64,000 nt of DNA from Pseudomonas frederiksbergensis (GCF_003732275.1 NZ_MOBM01000038.1:1020679-1084678), one strand, 5' to 3'; positions 9,401-19,084 are shown, counted from the first letter of the stretch. Notes: generated from the letters alone by a model not told the origin. A program made the numbers and translations.

Positions 9401-10054
9401 CAACAGCTTGTGGGCTTCACGAGCTTCTTTGGTCTTGTCGAAAGCGCGTCGACCGAGGCGGGTGTAGAGCGCGGTGTCGGTGAGCTTTTCCAGCAGTTCG
9501 CTGCGGTCGTTGTCGTCAGCCTTGAGGAAGGCGCTGAACTCGCTCTGAGCCAGCATGACGGCGCGGGTGAACTGTTCGAAGTTCAGGCCCAGCGCGGCTT
9601 CGAGCTGAGCTTTGTATTCGCCTTTCTGGCTGGCCAGCAGTTGATCCTGATCGATGTCGCGCAGGCTCTGGCGACTGGCTTGCAGTTTGCCGCCGGCCTT
9701 TTCTCGAGCGCGGTTGGCCTCCCAGCGAGCGCGATAGCGGCGACCGTCGATGCCGACGAAATCCACTTCCGCATAGCCTTCACCGGTGCCACGACGCAGC
9801 AGGGTACGCGGGTCGCCGGTGCCGATTTCGCCATCGGCATCCGGGACCTTGGCGTCGCGGCCGGTGTTGTTCAGGCGCGGCACGGCGCCAAACAGCGCCA
9901 GGCACAGGGCGTCGAGCAGCGTGCTTTTGCCGGCCCCGGTCGGTCCGGTAATCGCGAACAGACCGGCACTGGCCAAGGGCTCAGCGGTGAAATCGATTTC
10001 AAAAGGCCCGGCCAGGGAGGCGAGGTTTTTCAGGCGGATCGCGAGAATTTTCAT
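6413..10054 (-). CDS. sbcC: exonuclease subunit SbcC
   Basis: A 1213-residue SMC-like ATPase, partner of SbcD; the pair cuts hairpins and protein-blocked DNA ends. The Walker A motif GPTGAGKS is at residues 37-44. Long Gln/Glu/Leu-rich coiled coils flank a zinc hook, CPVC at residues 605-608, almost exactly at the centre. The C-terminal lobe carries the ABC signature LSGGETFLVSLALALGLA and Walker B SLFIDEGFGSLD. The length is normal to slightly long for the family. The start overlaps the sbcD stop by 4 nt, and its stop overlaps the GST start, forming a tight three-gene operon. Confidence 0.95.
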   Translation of the reverse strand: MKILAIRLKNLASLAGPFEIDFTAEPLASAGLFAITGPTGAGKSTLLDALCLALFGAVPRLNNTGRDAKVPDADGEIGTGDPRTLLRRGTGEGYAEVDFVGIDGRRYRARWEANRAREKAGGKLQASRQSLRDIDQDQLLASQKGEYKAQLEAALGLNFEQFTRAVMLAQSEFSAFLKADDNDRSELLEKLTDTALYTRLGRRAFDKTKEAREAHKLLQDQATGVTPLSPEARAELDERFNNAQQQLKTQQAQLKQLELQHTWLKELRQVQDAQQSATEQLHSAQQHWNSLAGERLKLTRLEQLAPQRHQFARKTELTAQLTPLAAQIQLHTQQQSELIERQTQLEQSLGTAQTVLTQAQSQHTSSAPLLRQAFEEQSALARLVKDASRSADLKQQAEQACTQGQGTIQGLLDQQKQVAERLQRIAGELEQSTPLAPLSDAWNAYRDRLQQLMLIGNRLNKGQAELAALEQNAARAAQELATQRQSLEVLYKEAGAEPEAVAEQIQILGSLLQDNRKQLRAFEELTRLWASQQELDKRGAELQQRQLAAQQDRDRLTQDGVKTKAELSVAEQTLTVTRELLERQRLARSASVEELRARLQDDQPCPVCGSPDHPYHQPEALLQSLGRHDESEQTNAQKAVDLLKEKLTDLRAEVGGLIAQQKELLQQQEQLAAQQQGLTPSLEAHPLSAQLLGQDASKRDAWLTQQSSQLNQSITQDEQRQTALLTLQQDAARLAQQLRSAEAASQQATQHLLNQQRELSSDRQRLDEELTAFSTLLPAETLEALRNEPAATFMQLDRQIAQRLEQLDQQRDELGEQQQRQQTLEKEQYQQQTRTQQLDAAQQQFTALTGQQQACQQKLTQLLGEHASAEQWQQQLDQAVEQARTAEATANQELQTVRTRLVQLAAELKAQQERSQALETEDRELSAKIADWRAQHPELDDGGLEDLLGVDDQHVSELRQRLQQSEKAIEQAKVLLQERDQRLLDHQAQHNGNLDAEQLATTLAELQNLFATSEHRCAELRAEQAEDQRRQNANQALAQQIADAYTEYQRWARLNALIGSATGDTFRKIAQAYNLDLLVHHANVQLRQLVRRYRLKRGGSMLGLLVMDTEMGDELRSVHSLSGGETFLVSLALALGLASMASSTLKIESLFIDEGFGSLDPESLQLAMDALDGLQAQGRKVAVISHVQEMHERIPVQIQVHRQGNGLSTLEVK

Positions 10055-11295
10055 GGCTGTTCGCTCTCCATCTGCACGTCTTGCAACAGCTCGGCGAAGT
10101 CCTTGAGCGTTTGCTCGTCGACGTCGCTGCCGTAGTTGTCCTGCCAGGCGCGGCTGAACAGTTCCTGGGGCGAAAGCTGATCCAGTTCGATCAAGGTTGT
10201 GCCGTCATCGACGCCGTCGCGGCTGCCATTGCCGGCGTATTCGGCAGCAATGCGCACCAGCCGCACGGCTTTGCCTTGCAGCGCCGTTTCCACTTGATGG
10301 CGCAGGTCCGGTTGCGGTTCGTCGAGACGGACCCGCACTTCCAGCCACGGCTGGCGCTGGATATCGGCGAGCAGGTCGATGTTGGGCAGATCGGCCAGTT
10401 GCAGCAGGATCTCGGCCAACGGCGCGGAGCCGAGGCGTTGCAGGTGGACGGAACGCGGAATCAGGCGCGGTTCGACGCTGACCAATGTTTCGCCATCAAG
10501 CTGAATATCGAGAATCTGATGCTGGTAATTGATCTCGGAGAACGACAACGGAATCGGCGATCCGCAGTAGCGAATGCGCTCTTCACCGTTGACCTTCTGC
10601 GGCTTGTGCAAATGCCCGAGGGCGACATAGCTGATGCTCGGCCCGAACAGACTGGCAGGCAGGGCTTCGGCGTTGCCGATGATCAGGCTACGTTCGGAAT
10701 CTTCCGAAACCGAACCGCCGGCCATGTGCGCATGGCTGATGGCGATCAGCGCCTGGCCTGGTTTGCGCTTGATGTTGGCCGCTTCGATCAGCCATTCATG
10801 AACCTGGCCGATGCCGCGCAAATAGTTATCGCCCAAATGCGCGCCGGTCACTTCGGCCGGGCGCAGGAACGGCAGCGCCAGGCACCAGGCGGCAATTTCG
10901 CCGCTGGCATCAGGCAACGGCAGCAACAGACGTTCGGCATCCAGTTGACCGTCATCGAGCCACAGCACGCGACCGAGGGCGTGAGTGCGCAAGCGCCGCA
11001 TCAACGGCGCGGGCAGTTCGATTCGCGAGCCGGAGTCATGGTTGCCGGCGATCATCACGATGGTCAGCAAGGGCTGCTGTTCGTGGGCGCTGACGATGAA
11101 ATCGTAGAGGCGTTCCTGGGCTTTGACCGGCGGGTTGACTGTGTCAAAGATATCGCCGGCAATCAGCAGCACATCGGGCTGGTCCAGCTTCAGCTGACGC
11201 AGCAGCCAGTCAAGAAAACAGGCGTGCTCGAAATCGCGCTCCTGGCCGTGCAGGTTCTGCCCAAGGTGCCAGTCGGAGGTATGAAACAGACGCAA
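10051..11295 (-). CDS. sbcD: exonuclease subunit SbcD
   Basis: A 414-residue Mre11-type metallophosphoesterase, the nuclease partner of SbcC. The metal-binding motifs occur in order: DWHLG (residues 8-12), GDIFD (47-51), GNHDS (84-88), then SHAHMAGG and LGHLHKPQ. It is the first gene of the sbcD-sbcC-GST operon. The promoter should lie in 11296-11395, where no clear sigma-70 box could be picked out by eye. Nothing is unusual about it. Confidence 0.95.
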   Translation of the reverse strand: MRLFHTSDWHLGQNLHGQERDFEHACFLDWLLRQLKLDQPDVLLIAGDIFDTVNPPVKAQERLYDFIVSAHEQQPLLTIVMIAGNHDSGSRIELPAPLMRRLRTHALGRVLWLDDGQLDAERLLLPLPDASGEIAAWCLALPFLRPAEVTGAHLGDNYLRGIGQVHEWLIEAANIKRKPGQALIAISHAHMAGGSVSEDSERSLIIGNAEALPASLFGPSISYVALGHLHKPQKVNGEERIRYCGSPIPLSFSEINYQHQILDIQLDGETLVSVEPRLIPRSVHLQRLGSAPLAEILLQLADLPNIDLLADIQRQPWLEVRVRLDEPQPDLRHQVETALQGKAVRLVRIAAEYAGNGSRDGVDDGTTLIELDQLSPQELFSRAWQDNYGSDVDEQTLKDFAELLQDVQMESEQP

Positions 11296-11395
11296 GGCGT
11301 ACTCCGTAGGAAATAAGGTAATGATCGCGAGGAAAATGACAGCGACTAAAGGGAGGAGAGTTTACTGGCAAAAGGTCGGGAATGCAGAAGGGCAG

Positions 11396-11472
11396 AAAAG
11401 ATCGCAGCCTTCGGCAGCTCCTACATTGGAATGGTGTACACCCGTAGGAGCTGCCGAAGGCTGCGATCTTTT
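11396..11472. repeat. palindromic repeat, family C, with perfect 29-bp arms; possible terminator of the bat operon
   Basis: AAAAGATCGCAGCCTTCGGC at 11396 leads a 29-base arm (to 11424) that is perfectly mirrored at 11444-11472. On the minus strand it begins five bases after the batD stop and ends in CTTTT, so it could serve as terminator. Related copies are at 25111 and 27739. Confidence 0.85.
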
Positions 11473-11476
11473 GATT

Positions 11477-13129
11477 CTATTTCGGATAAAGCGGCGGCAA
11501 CCCGGTATCGCCAACCAGGTCTTGAACCCCTTCGGCCGTCGGGATCGCACGAATTGCGCGCCAGAGTTCTTCGCCTTGCCAGTACTGTCCGGTTTCGCTG
11601 TAAAGCGCGCCGTTCAGGCCATCGAGCGCATCGGACAGCGGCACAAAACGCGCCGCCATGTCGGCCAGGGTTTCCGGTTGTTGCCGGGCCCAGGCGTCGA
11701 GGGCCTGGCGGGTGGCATGGGAGTCGTTGGCCTGGCAGGCGCGTTTGAGGTCGTCGAGCAGCGTGCGTGGGCTCGGGCCGGTTTGCGCCGCCCGCAGGAT
11801 TGCCGGTTGCGAACGGGCGCGCCACCAGAGGCCGAAGCCCAGCAGGGTGGTGCAGGCCAGAATCACAGTGCTGAGTTTCCACCACCAGAGGGCTTCGTTG
11901 TTGGCGCCGGACATCACCTGCGGGCTGCCCGCCGGGCTATCGACGATCAGGCTCGGATTGCTCGCCACTTGCAGCGTGCGGGCCGGCAGGCTGCTGTGTT
12001 CCAGGTGATCCTCGAAGGTGTTCCACCAGACCACTTCAACGCTCGGCAAGTCAATGTTGCCGGTACGGGTCGGCACCAGGGCTTCACGGTCCTCGCGACT
12101 GCCGATCAAGCCGCGCTCGCTGCTCTGGTTGCCCAGCACCGGTTGATCCGGGTAGCGCCGCAGGCCGTTGATCTCGGTGGCGGGTAAGGGGGGCAGCTGG
12201 GAACTGGCGAGGCCTTCGGCGTTCAAGGTCAGGCTACGGGTCAGCGAGTCGCCGACCTGCGCTTGATCCGGTTCGGGGCTCCAGGTTTCGCTCAGGCTCA
12301 AGCTACGGGCCGGCAGCCAGGGAACATCGGCCGGATACGTGCCGGGTTTGGCCTTGACCGTCAGCGGGATCTCGGCGGATTTGACGCGCATCTGCTTGCC
12401 CGGTTTTGGCCCTTGGGGTGTTGCGTCCTGGGACGGCCGGGTATCGACCGGCGTGGCACTGAACATCTGCGCCGGAATGGTCAATTCACCGCTGTGTTGC
12501 GGGTAAATCGCGTAGCGCATTTCGATCACGCCATGGCGCAATCCGTTGATGACTTTTTCGTAGGTGCGCGACTCGCCCAGCTGTTCGATGCGCGCATCGG
12601 GAATCTGCAACGGGGTCAGGCTGCTGTCGTCGTACAGCGACACCGAATGGTAGATGCGCAAAGTCAGGATCGCCTGGGCCTGCACATAGACGCTGTTCTG
12701 GTCGAGACTGGCCTCGATGAACACCGGCGCCAGTGTGTTGCTGCTGTCCTGGGTTTCGCTTTCGATCACTTGTACGGTAATCGGCTGGCTCTGGACGTCG
12801 CCCAGTTGCAGCGACGGAATCACCACGCTGCCGTTTTGCCGGGGCAGCAGGGTGATGATCCAGCGGGTGGTCGCTTGGGTGTCGCCGTTGAGGGTGTTCA
12901 GTTGGTTGACCTGACGGGTGCCGCGCACTTCGAACAGCGGCTCCAGCGGGGTCAGGTCGGGTTTGCCGAACTGGGTTACGTCGCTGGTTTCCAGGGTCAG
13001 TTCGACCGTCTCGCCGGAATTCAGGCGGCTGCGATCGACGCTGGCGACCAGCTCCGCAGCCTGGGCCTGAACGGTGCAGAGCAACAGGGCGGGCAACAAT
13101 GCAAGCAAGAAGGCGGTGAAGCGGGTCAT
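11477..13129 (-). CDS. batD: BatD family protein
   Basis: A 550-residue envelope protein. A signal peptide (MTRFTAFLLALLPALLLCTVQAQA) is followed by immunoglobulin-like beta domains with typical openings (SVDRSRLNSGETVELTLE) and RNGSVVIPSLQLG. One membrane segment lies near the C-terminus (WWWKLSTVILACTTLLGFGLWW), then a cytoplasmic tail. BatD proteins belong to the Bacteroides aerotolerance-type operon and probably help assemble or stabilise envelope complexes with BatA/BatB and the MoxR ATPase; their exact job is not known. Its start overlaps the BatBC stop by 4 nt. It is the last gene of the operon. Confidence 0.88.
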   Translation of the reverse strand: MTRFTAFLLALLPALLLCTVQAQAAELVASVDRSRLNSGETVELTLETSDVTQFGKPDLTPLEPLFEVRGTRQVNQLNTLNGDTQATTRWIITLLPRQNGSVVIPSLQLGDVQSQPITVQVIESETQDSSNTLAPVFIEASLDQNSVYVQAQAILTLRIYHSVSLYDDSSLTPLQIPDARIEQLGESRTYEKVINGLRHGVIEMRYAIYPQHSGELTIPAQMFSATPVDTRPSQDATPQGPKPGKQMRVKSAEIPLTVKAKPGTYPADVPWLPARSLSLSETWSPEPDQAQVGDSLTRSLTLNAEGLASSQLPPLPATEINGLRRYPDQPVLGNQSSERGLIGSREDREALVPTRTGNIDLPSVEVVWWNTFEDHLEHSSLPARTLQVASNPSLIVDSPAGSPQVMSGANNEALWWWKLSTVILACTTLLGFGLWWRARSQPAILRAAQTGPSPRTLLDDLKRACQANDSHATRQALDAWARQQPETLADMAARFVPLSDALDGLNGALYSETGQYWQGEELWRAIRAIPTAEGVQDLVGDTGLPPLYPK

Positions 13130-14862
13130 CGAGTTTTTTCCTGATCCTGATGTTGTTGCTGTTCGTACCAGAATTTGCGTCTGAGCAGTTCGCCGGGGTC
13201 ATCCGGGATCTTGCGCAGCCATTGCTCCAGCGCCTGGCGCTGTTCGCCTTCGATCATGTCGCTGGCCGGGTGCCGCGGTGGCGTGGTGCTTTGCTCATCG
13301 CCCAACTCGCTGCCCGGGACTTCATTGGCGCCCGGTTGCGGTGGTGTCGTGGGCGGCTGCTCGGCGTCCGGCGTGGTTTGCTCGGCGTCGGTTTTCGGCT
13401 CGCCATTGCTGGGTTGGGTGGCGCTGCCCGGCGGCGGTTCCTGGGTGATGGTTTCGGTTTTGCCATCGGCGGTTTTGTCCGGCTCGACGGGCGGCGCTGA
13501 GGCCTTCTGTTTGAGCAGACTTTCCACCAGTGCCTTGTTGGTCAGGGCCGGACGCAGATCCGGTTGACGTTCCAGCGCTTGTTCGTAAGCGTCTAGCGCC
13601 GCTTCCAGCTCACCGCTTTTGGCCAGGGCGTTGCCACGATTGTAGTGGGCGTGGGCGTCATTGCTTTCGGCAAACCGCTGAGCGGCGCCACTGTAGTCGC
13701 CAGCTTCATAAAGCGCCACGCCTTGCCATTGAGAATCTTCAAAATGCTGCGCAGCCTCGGCCGGGCGCTTTTGTTTGAGCAAGTGCAGGCCCTGTTGATC
13801 GGGACGCAGCCACAGGTCTTCGAAATCGAAGGCGTAACTCGGTTGCGGCAGCAGGAACAGCAGCGGCAGGCAGAACAGCCAGCCGCGGCGCCCGGCACAA
13901 GCGGCCAGCAATAACAGTGGCAGCAGCAGCCAGTAACCCTGATCGGCCCAGGTGTCGAGACGCAGCGTCTGGCCGTCGTTGCGCAGATCCCGTGGGCCGT
14001 CGAGCAGGCCGAGGCCGCGCAGGTCGGCATCGTCCAGGCGTGCCTGGCGGTAACGTCCACCCAGACCGTTGGTAAAGGCCTTCAGGCTGGGGCCGTCCAG
14101 ACGCGGCACCAGAATTGCGCCCAGGTCATCCTTGAGGAAACTGCCGTCGTCCTGCGCGACCGGCGCACCTTCGGCAGTGCCGATACCGAGCATCAGAAAT
14201 TGCGTGGACTTGTCGTCCAATGCCTGACGAGTCCCTTGGCGTTCCTGTTCCGTCAGCGACGAGCCGATCAGCAGGATCCGACCCTGGCCGAGGGCGCCCT
14301 GATCCAGCAGCGCGAGGGCCTTGGCCACCGCCAGATCGGCACGATGACCGGCCTGGGGCATCAGCGACGGCTTGAGCGCACCCAGCAGGTTGCGGCTGGT
14401 CGACAGGTCATCCGACAGCGGCACCAAGGTGTGGGCGCTGCCGGCGTAGACGATGATTGCGGTCTGCGCGTCGCTACGGTTTTGCAGCAGGTCGAACAGT
14501 TTGCGCCGGGCTTGTTCCAGCCTGTTCGGCGCACTATCGGTGGCGAGCATTTCCGGAGTCAGCTCAAGCAACACCACCAGCGGGTCGGCGGGTTTCTGGC
14601 TGGTTTGTTCGACGCGCTGCCAGCTCGGCCCTAGCAGGGCCAAAACGGTAAGCGCCCAAGCCAGGCCCAGGGCGACCCAGGGCAGTTTGCTCTCGCGACC
14701 GCTGCCACCACTGAGCAACGCGGCGTGGAAGGCCGGTGGCAGAATCATTTGCCAGCGGCCTGCGCGCTTCTGCCGATGCCAGAGTTGCCAGAGTAACCAG
14801 CCCAGCAGCGGCAACAACAGCAGCCACCAGGGACGGAACCAGTGCGGCCAGAGCGCAATCAT
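13126..14862 (-). CDS. BatB-BatC fusion: VWA domain plus TPR protein with degenerate MIDAS
   Basis: A 578-residue protein. Two N-terminal membrane segments (WWLLLLPLLGWLLWQLW and WVALGLAWALTVLALL) precede a von Willebrand A domain, a third segment (WLLLPLLLLAACAG) and a TPR region (AHYNRGNALAKSGELEAALD onward). The tail is rich in Pro, Glu, Thr and Gln. In the VWA domain the metal-site motif DxSxS is replaced by ELTPE at residues 100-104, so metal binding of the usual type is unlikely. The start at 14862 overlaps the batA stop as ATGA; a longer frame reaching 15459 would run deep into batA and is rejected. It corresponds to BatB and BatC joined in one chain. Confidence 0.87.
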   Translation of the reverse strand: MIALWPHWFRPWWLLLLPLLGWLLWQLWHRQKRAGRWQMILPPAFHAALLSGGSGRESKLPWVALGLAWALTVLALLGPSWQRVEQTSQKPADPLVVLLELTPEMLATDSAPNRLEQARRKLFDLLQNRSDAQTAIIVYAGSAHTLVPLSDDLSTSRNLLGALKPSLMPQAGHRADLAVAKALALLDQGALGQGRILLIGSSLTEQERQGTRQALDDKSTQFLMLGIGTAEGAPVAQDDGSFLKDDLGAILVPRLDGPSLKAFTNGLGGRYRQARLDDADLRGLGLLDGPRDLRNDGQTLRLDTWADQGYWLLLPLLLLAACAGRRGWLFCLPLLFLLPQPSYAFDFEDLWLRPDQQGLHLLKQKRPAEAAQHFEDSQWQGVALYEAGDYSGAAQRFAESNDAHAHYNRGNALAKSGELEAALDAYEQALERQPDLRPALTNKALVESLLKQKASAPPVEPDKTADGKTETITQEPPPGSATQPSNGEPKTDAEQTTPDAEQPPTTPPQPGANEVPGSELGDEQSTTPPRHPASDMIEGEQRQALEQWLRKIPDDPGELLRRKFWYEQQQHQDQEKTR

Positions 14863-15938
14863 CGGCGCCTCCGCAGTCGCAGGCGTTTGAGCCGCTGACG
14901 CCAGTCGGGCAGTTGCGATTGCAGAAACCGCTCTTTGGTAAACAGCCGTTGCAACGGGTTGTCCGGCCAGCGCTCGCGGATCACCAGCAGCATGCTCAAC
15001 AGCAGGGCCATCGCCAGAGGCCAGTGATACAACGCTTGGGCCGGGCGGGCTTGGGTGGGTTGTTGAGTCACGGGTTCCAGTTGGTCGAGGGTGCGCTTGA
15101 TCGCCTGCAATTCCTCGCCGTCGCGGGCGCGGAAGTACTGGCCGCCAGTGGCTTGGGCGATGGCTTTCAAGGCCGGTTCGTCGAGGTCCAGGCTCGGGTT
15201 GATGCCCAGGAATCCCAAAGTGCCGCTTTGTTCCGGATCGGTGCCGATACCGATCGGATAGATTTTCACACCTTCTTTGGCCGCCAGGCGTGCGGCGGTC
15301 AGCGGGTCGATTTCGCCGCCATTGTTGGCGCCGTCGGTGACCAGAATCAGCACACGACTTTGTGCCGGGCGTTGACGCAGGCGTTTGAGGGCCAGGCCTA
15401 TGGCATCGCCGATGGCGGTGTTCTTGCCGGCGATGCCGATCCGCGCTTCGTCGAGCCACACGCGAACGGTGTGCCGATCGAAGGTCAGTGGCGCTTGCAG
15501 ATAGGCCTGGCTGCCGAACAGGATCAACCCGACCCGATCGCCGTCGCGACTTTCAAGAAAGTCACCGAGCAAATGCTGCACCAGCGACAGTCGGCTGACG
15601 TCTTCGTCCTGCCACCGCATGTCGGGGAAATCCATGGAGCCGGACACGTCGACCGCCACCAGCAGATCGCGGCCACTGGCGGCAACCGGCAGGGGGTCGC
15701 CGAGCCATTGCGGGCGCGCGGCGGCGATCAGCAATAACAGCCACAGCAAAATGAACGGTGCCTGCTGACGCCACGCCGGCAGATTCGCCCGGGCACGGCG
15801 GCGAGCGAGGCCTTCGAGGTCGCTGAGAAAGCTGACTTTGAGTGCCGGTTCGCCGCTGTCGGCGACCGGCAGTAACACCCGCATCAGCCACGGCAGTGGC
15901 AGCAGGGCGAAGATCCACGGCCAGGCGAACTCAAACAT
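14859..15938 (-). CDS. batA: BatA, VWA domain membrane protein
   Basis: A 359-residue protein with N-terminal membrane segments (WPWIFALLPLPWLMRVLL and FILLWLLLLIAAARP), a von Willebrand A domain and a C-terminal membrane segment (WPLAMALLLSMLLVI). The metal-ion-dependent adhesion site is intact: DVSGS at residues 97-101, the Thr in GKNTAIGDA and the Asp in LVTDGANNGG. It is therefore the metal-binding member of the pair, in contrast to the BatB part next to it. It overlaps DUF4381 upstream by 8 nt and BatBC downstream by 4 nt. Confidence 0.9.
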   Translation of the reverse strand: MFEFAWPWIFALLPLPWLMRVLLPVADSGEPALKVSFLSDLEGLARRRARANLPAWRQQAPFILLWLLLLIAAARPQWLGDPLPVAASGRDLLVAVDVSGSMDFPDMRWQDEDVSRLSLVQHLLGDFLESRDGDRVGLILFGSQAYLQAPLTFDRHTVRVWLDEARIGIAGKNTAIGDAIGLALKRLRQRPAQSRVLILVTDGANNGGEIDPLTAARLAAKEGVKIYPIGIGTDPEQSGTLGFLGINPSLDLDEPALKAIAQATGGQYFRARDGEELQAIKRTLDQLEPVTQQPTQARPAQALYHWPLAMALLLSMLLVIRERWPDNPLQRLFTKERFLQSQLPDWRQRLKRLRLRRRR

Positions 15939-16425
15939 GTTTGCGAATCCAGGTGTCGACTGCTTGAGTCAGGCCGGCGATGGCCTTGTCGTCGAGTTTG
16001 CATTCGGGTTTGTAGGCGCCTTCCACCAGCACCATCCAGCGCGTAAGGCCTGCAGCCGGGCATCGGTTATCGAGGAATGCCAGCCATTTGCGCCCATTAA
16101 GGGTGTGGCTCTGGCTGTAGGGGTAATGGTTGCGGCACAGGCGTTTGAGCAGCCCGTTGAGTTGCTGCAGCCAGGCACCGGCCGGGGCGCCGTCATAGGG
16201 CTTGGGCATCCGGGCGAGTTCAGCCAGCGCCGCGAGACGCACAGGATCCAGCGGTTGTTCGGCGCGGACGATAGGGCGCTTGTTCGGGATGAAACGGCGC
16301 AACTGCCACAAGCCGAGACCGATCAATGGCAGCAATAACAGCAGCAGCCACCAGCCCGGCGCCGGCGGCCAGAAGCCGATCGGTGGCGGGGAAATCAGCG
16401 GTTGCAGTTGATCGAGGCTGCTCAT
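15931..16425 (-). CDS. DUF4381 domain membrane protein
   Basis: A 164-residue protein. It opens MSSLDQLQPLISPPPIGFWP, then has one membrane segment (GWWLLLLLLPLIGLGLW) and a soluble cytoplasmic domain with WLQQLNGLLKRLCRNHYP and GRKWLAFLD. This is the small DUF4381 partner always found between the DUF58 and VWA genes in MoxR-type operons; function unknown. The start at 16425 overlaps the DUF58 stop as ATGA. A frame extending to 16701 would overlap most of the DUF58 end and is rejected. Confidence 0.88.
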   Translation of the reverse strand: MSSLDQLQPLISPPPIGFWPPAPGWWLLLLLLPLIGLGLWQLRRFIPNKRPIVRAEQPLDPVRLAALAELARMPKPYDGAPAGAWLQQLNGLLKRLCRNHYPYSQSHTLNGRKWLAFLDNRCPAAGLTRWMVLVEGAYKPECKLDDKAIAGLTQAVDTWIRKHV

Positions 16426-17366
16426 CGACCTTTCCCCGGACGCTGCGGGTTCAGGTATTCGCGCAGTTGCTCGACCATTTCGCTTTGGGTGCTCAAAGGC
16501 ATCAGCAATACCCGCAACTTTTGCGCCAACAGCTCCCAGCGGGCGATACGCGCTTCCGCTTGTGCGCGATAGGCCTGGCGCAAGTCGTAATTCAACGTGT
16601 CGAGTTCCAGCTGCGCCCCTCGTTCCGTGAAGCGTAAAAGCCCGGCGGCGGGCAGGGCGTGATCCAGCGGATCGGACACGGGCAGTAGCAACAGGTCGCA
16701 ATGGCGTGACAACAGGCTCAACTGCTGCTCGGCACCGTCGGACAAGGCGCGTTCATCGCAGATCACAATCACCAGGCTGCCGGGGCGCAGTACTTCCCGG
16801 GCGCGGCGCAGGGCAATGCCGAAGGCGTCGCGGTCCGGCTCGCGTTCGGTGTGCAGCGACTGATTGACCCGCACCAGGCGGTTGAGCAATTGCAGCAGGC
16901 TCTGTTTGCTACGTCGCGGTTTGATTTCGTAGTGCTCGTCGTCGCCGAACACCAGGCCGCCGACCCGGTCGTTATGGCCTAGCGCGGCCCAGCCAATCAG
17001 GCTCGCCGCCTGGGCAGCAAGCACCGATTTGAACATCAGCCCGGAGCCGAAAAACAACCGGCGGCTCTGTTCGACCATGATGAAAATCGGCCGCTCGCGT
17101 TCTTCGTGGAACAGCTTGGTGTGAGGCTCCTGGGTCCGGGCGGTGACGCGCCAGTCGATGCTTCGCACGTCATCACCGGCCTGATAGACCCGCACCTGAT
17201 CGAAGTCCACCCCGCGCCCGCGCAGTTTGGAGTGGTGCAGGCCGATCAGCGGGCTGCGCTGGCTCGGCGTGGAAAACAGCTGCACTTCGCGCACGCGATG
17301 GCGCATCTCGATCAGCTCGGCGAGGCTGACACGGATGCCCGGCTCGGGCGGCAGGAGGGCGTTCAT
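16422..17366 (-). CDS. DUF58 domain-containing protein
   Basis: A 314-residue protein with the DUF58 hallmark RGRGVDFDQVRVYQAGDDVRSIDWRVTART and the following HTKLFHEERERPIFIMVEQS. DUF58 proteins are probable substrates or adaptors of MoxR ATPases and contain a VWA-like fold. The ATG at 17366 is chosen; a TTG nine bases upstream (17375) overlaps the moxR stop as TTGA and is a real alternative. Confidence 0.87.
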   Translation of the reverse strand: MNALLPPEPGIRVSLAELIEMRHRVREVQLFSTPSQRSPLIGLHHSKLRGRGVDFDQVRVYQAGDDVRSIDWRVTARTQEPHTKLFHEERERPIFIMVEQSRRLFFGSGLMFKSVLAAQAASLIGWAALGHNDRVGGLVFGDDEHYEIKPRRSKQSLLQLLNRLVRVNQSLHTEREPDRDAFGIALRRAREVLRPGSLVIVICDERALSDGAEQQLSLLSRHCDLLLLPVSDPLDHALPAAGLLRFTERGAQLELDTLNYDLRQAYRAQAEARIARWELLAQKLRVLLMPLSTQSEMVEQLREYLNPQRPGKGR

Positions 17367-17371
17367 CGGGG

Positions 17372-18331
<960 letters not shown>

Positions 18332-18511
18332 CGATGACTGTTCCTGGAAAGGGTGACCGAAGACGTTCGAATAACGCCAGGGCTGGGGGCGTTACTTTAA
18401 TCCATCGCAGGGTGCGGCGACTAACGGCATTTTGTGCAAAGTGCGGGAATTGATGGGGGAAATTGTTGGAATTTTGTAGGCGAGGGGCAGGGTGGTGATC
18501 TGGCTGGCCTC

Positions 18512-18594
18512 TTCGCGAGCAAGCCCGCTCCCACAGGTGACCGGGTTCTCACATGAAAATGCGATCAAATGTGGGAGCGAGCCTGCTCGCGATG
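18512..18594. repeat. palindromic repeat, family A (GTGGGAGCGRGC type)
   Basis: TTCGCGAGCAAGCCCGCTCC at 18512 faces GTGGGAGCGAGCCTGCTCGC from 18571. It fills most of the gap 18332-18625, which holds no gene. Confidence 0.88.
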
Positions 18595-18625
18595 AGGCAG
18601 GTTCAGGCACCCGAGATTCCGAGGC

Positions 18626-18979
18626 TTAGAGCTGACTTATATAAGTACCAGTCCCCTTGAGGATGTTCTGCAAGGTTTCTTCCACTTCAGCCAGATCCTG
18701 CGCATCGGTGCTGTGCAGGATTTCCAGCGAATCATCGCCATCGAGCACATCGGCGTCCGTGGCGGCGATCTCGATCAGCAGGCGGTCAGGGCTGAGGGTG
18801 ACTTTCACACCGTTGAGGGCCGAAGGCTTGTCGTGGAAGATGATCTCCAGCTCATCCTCGTCCGGAAAGCGGCTCATCAGGAACATTTCGCCCTCGGCGC
18901 TGTTGCAGCAGAGCATGGCCAAGTTGTCTTCTTCTTCGTCGCACGGGTTGACGATCAAGAGGTCAGTTGTCATTTGCAT
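18626..18979 (-). CDS. small acidic conserved hypothetical protein
   Basis: A 117-residue, strongly acidic protein (NPCDEEEDNLAMLCCNSAEG, FPDEDELEIIF, DADVLDGDDSLEIL) without signal peptide or membrane segments. No family is recognised. The start at 18979 has AGGA seven to eight bases upstream; a second ATG six bases later (18973) is possible. The frame continues back to 19084, but that extension runs through the untranslated leader and has a basic, unrelated composition. It stands alone, divergent from gdhB. Confidence 0.7.
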   Translation of the reverse strand: MQMTTDLLIVNPCDEEEDNLAMLCCNSAEGEMFLMSRFPDEDELEIIFHDKPSALNGVKVTLSPDRLLIEIAATDADVLDGDDSLEILHSTDAQDLAEVEETLQNILKGTGTYISQL

Positions 18980-19084
18980 GGGAAAATCCTGGCTCGGCGA
19001 GCGTGGTGAACGTAACAAAAGGCAATTCTGCCAGCCCCGGGGAATTTCTGCTTGGCTGAGTGTCAGAATATGTGTCGTGAACAT

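Noticed and set aside
8642..10135. Long plus-strand frame antisense to sbcC (497 codons)
   Set aside because: Leu/Gln-rich low-complexity translation of the sbcC coiled coil read backwards; no start signal.
10081..11316. 411-codon frame antisense to sbcD
   Set aside because: Shadow of sbcD, which has all catalytic motifs; the reverse frame has none.
13126..15459. Extended 777-codon form of the BatBC gene
   Set aside because: The first 199 codons overlap batA in another frame; the ATG at 14862 with ATGA overlap and a proper membrane segment is the real start.
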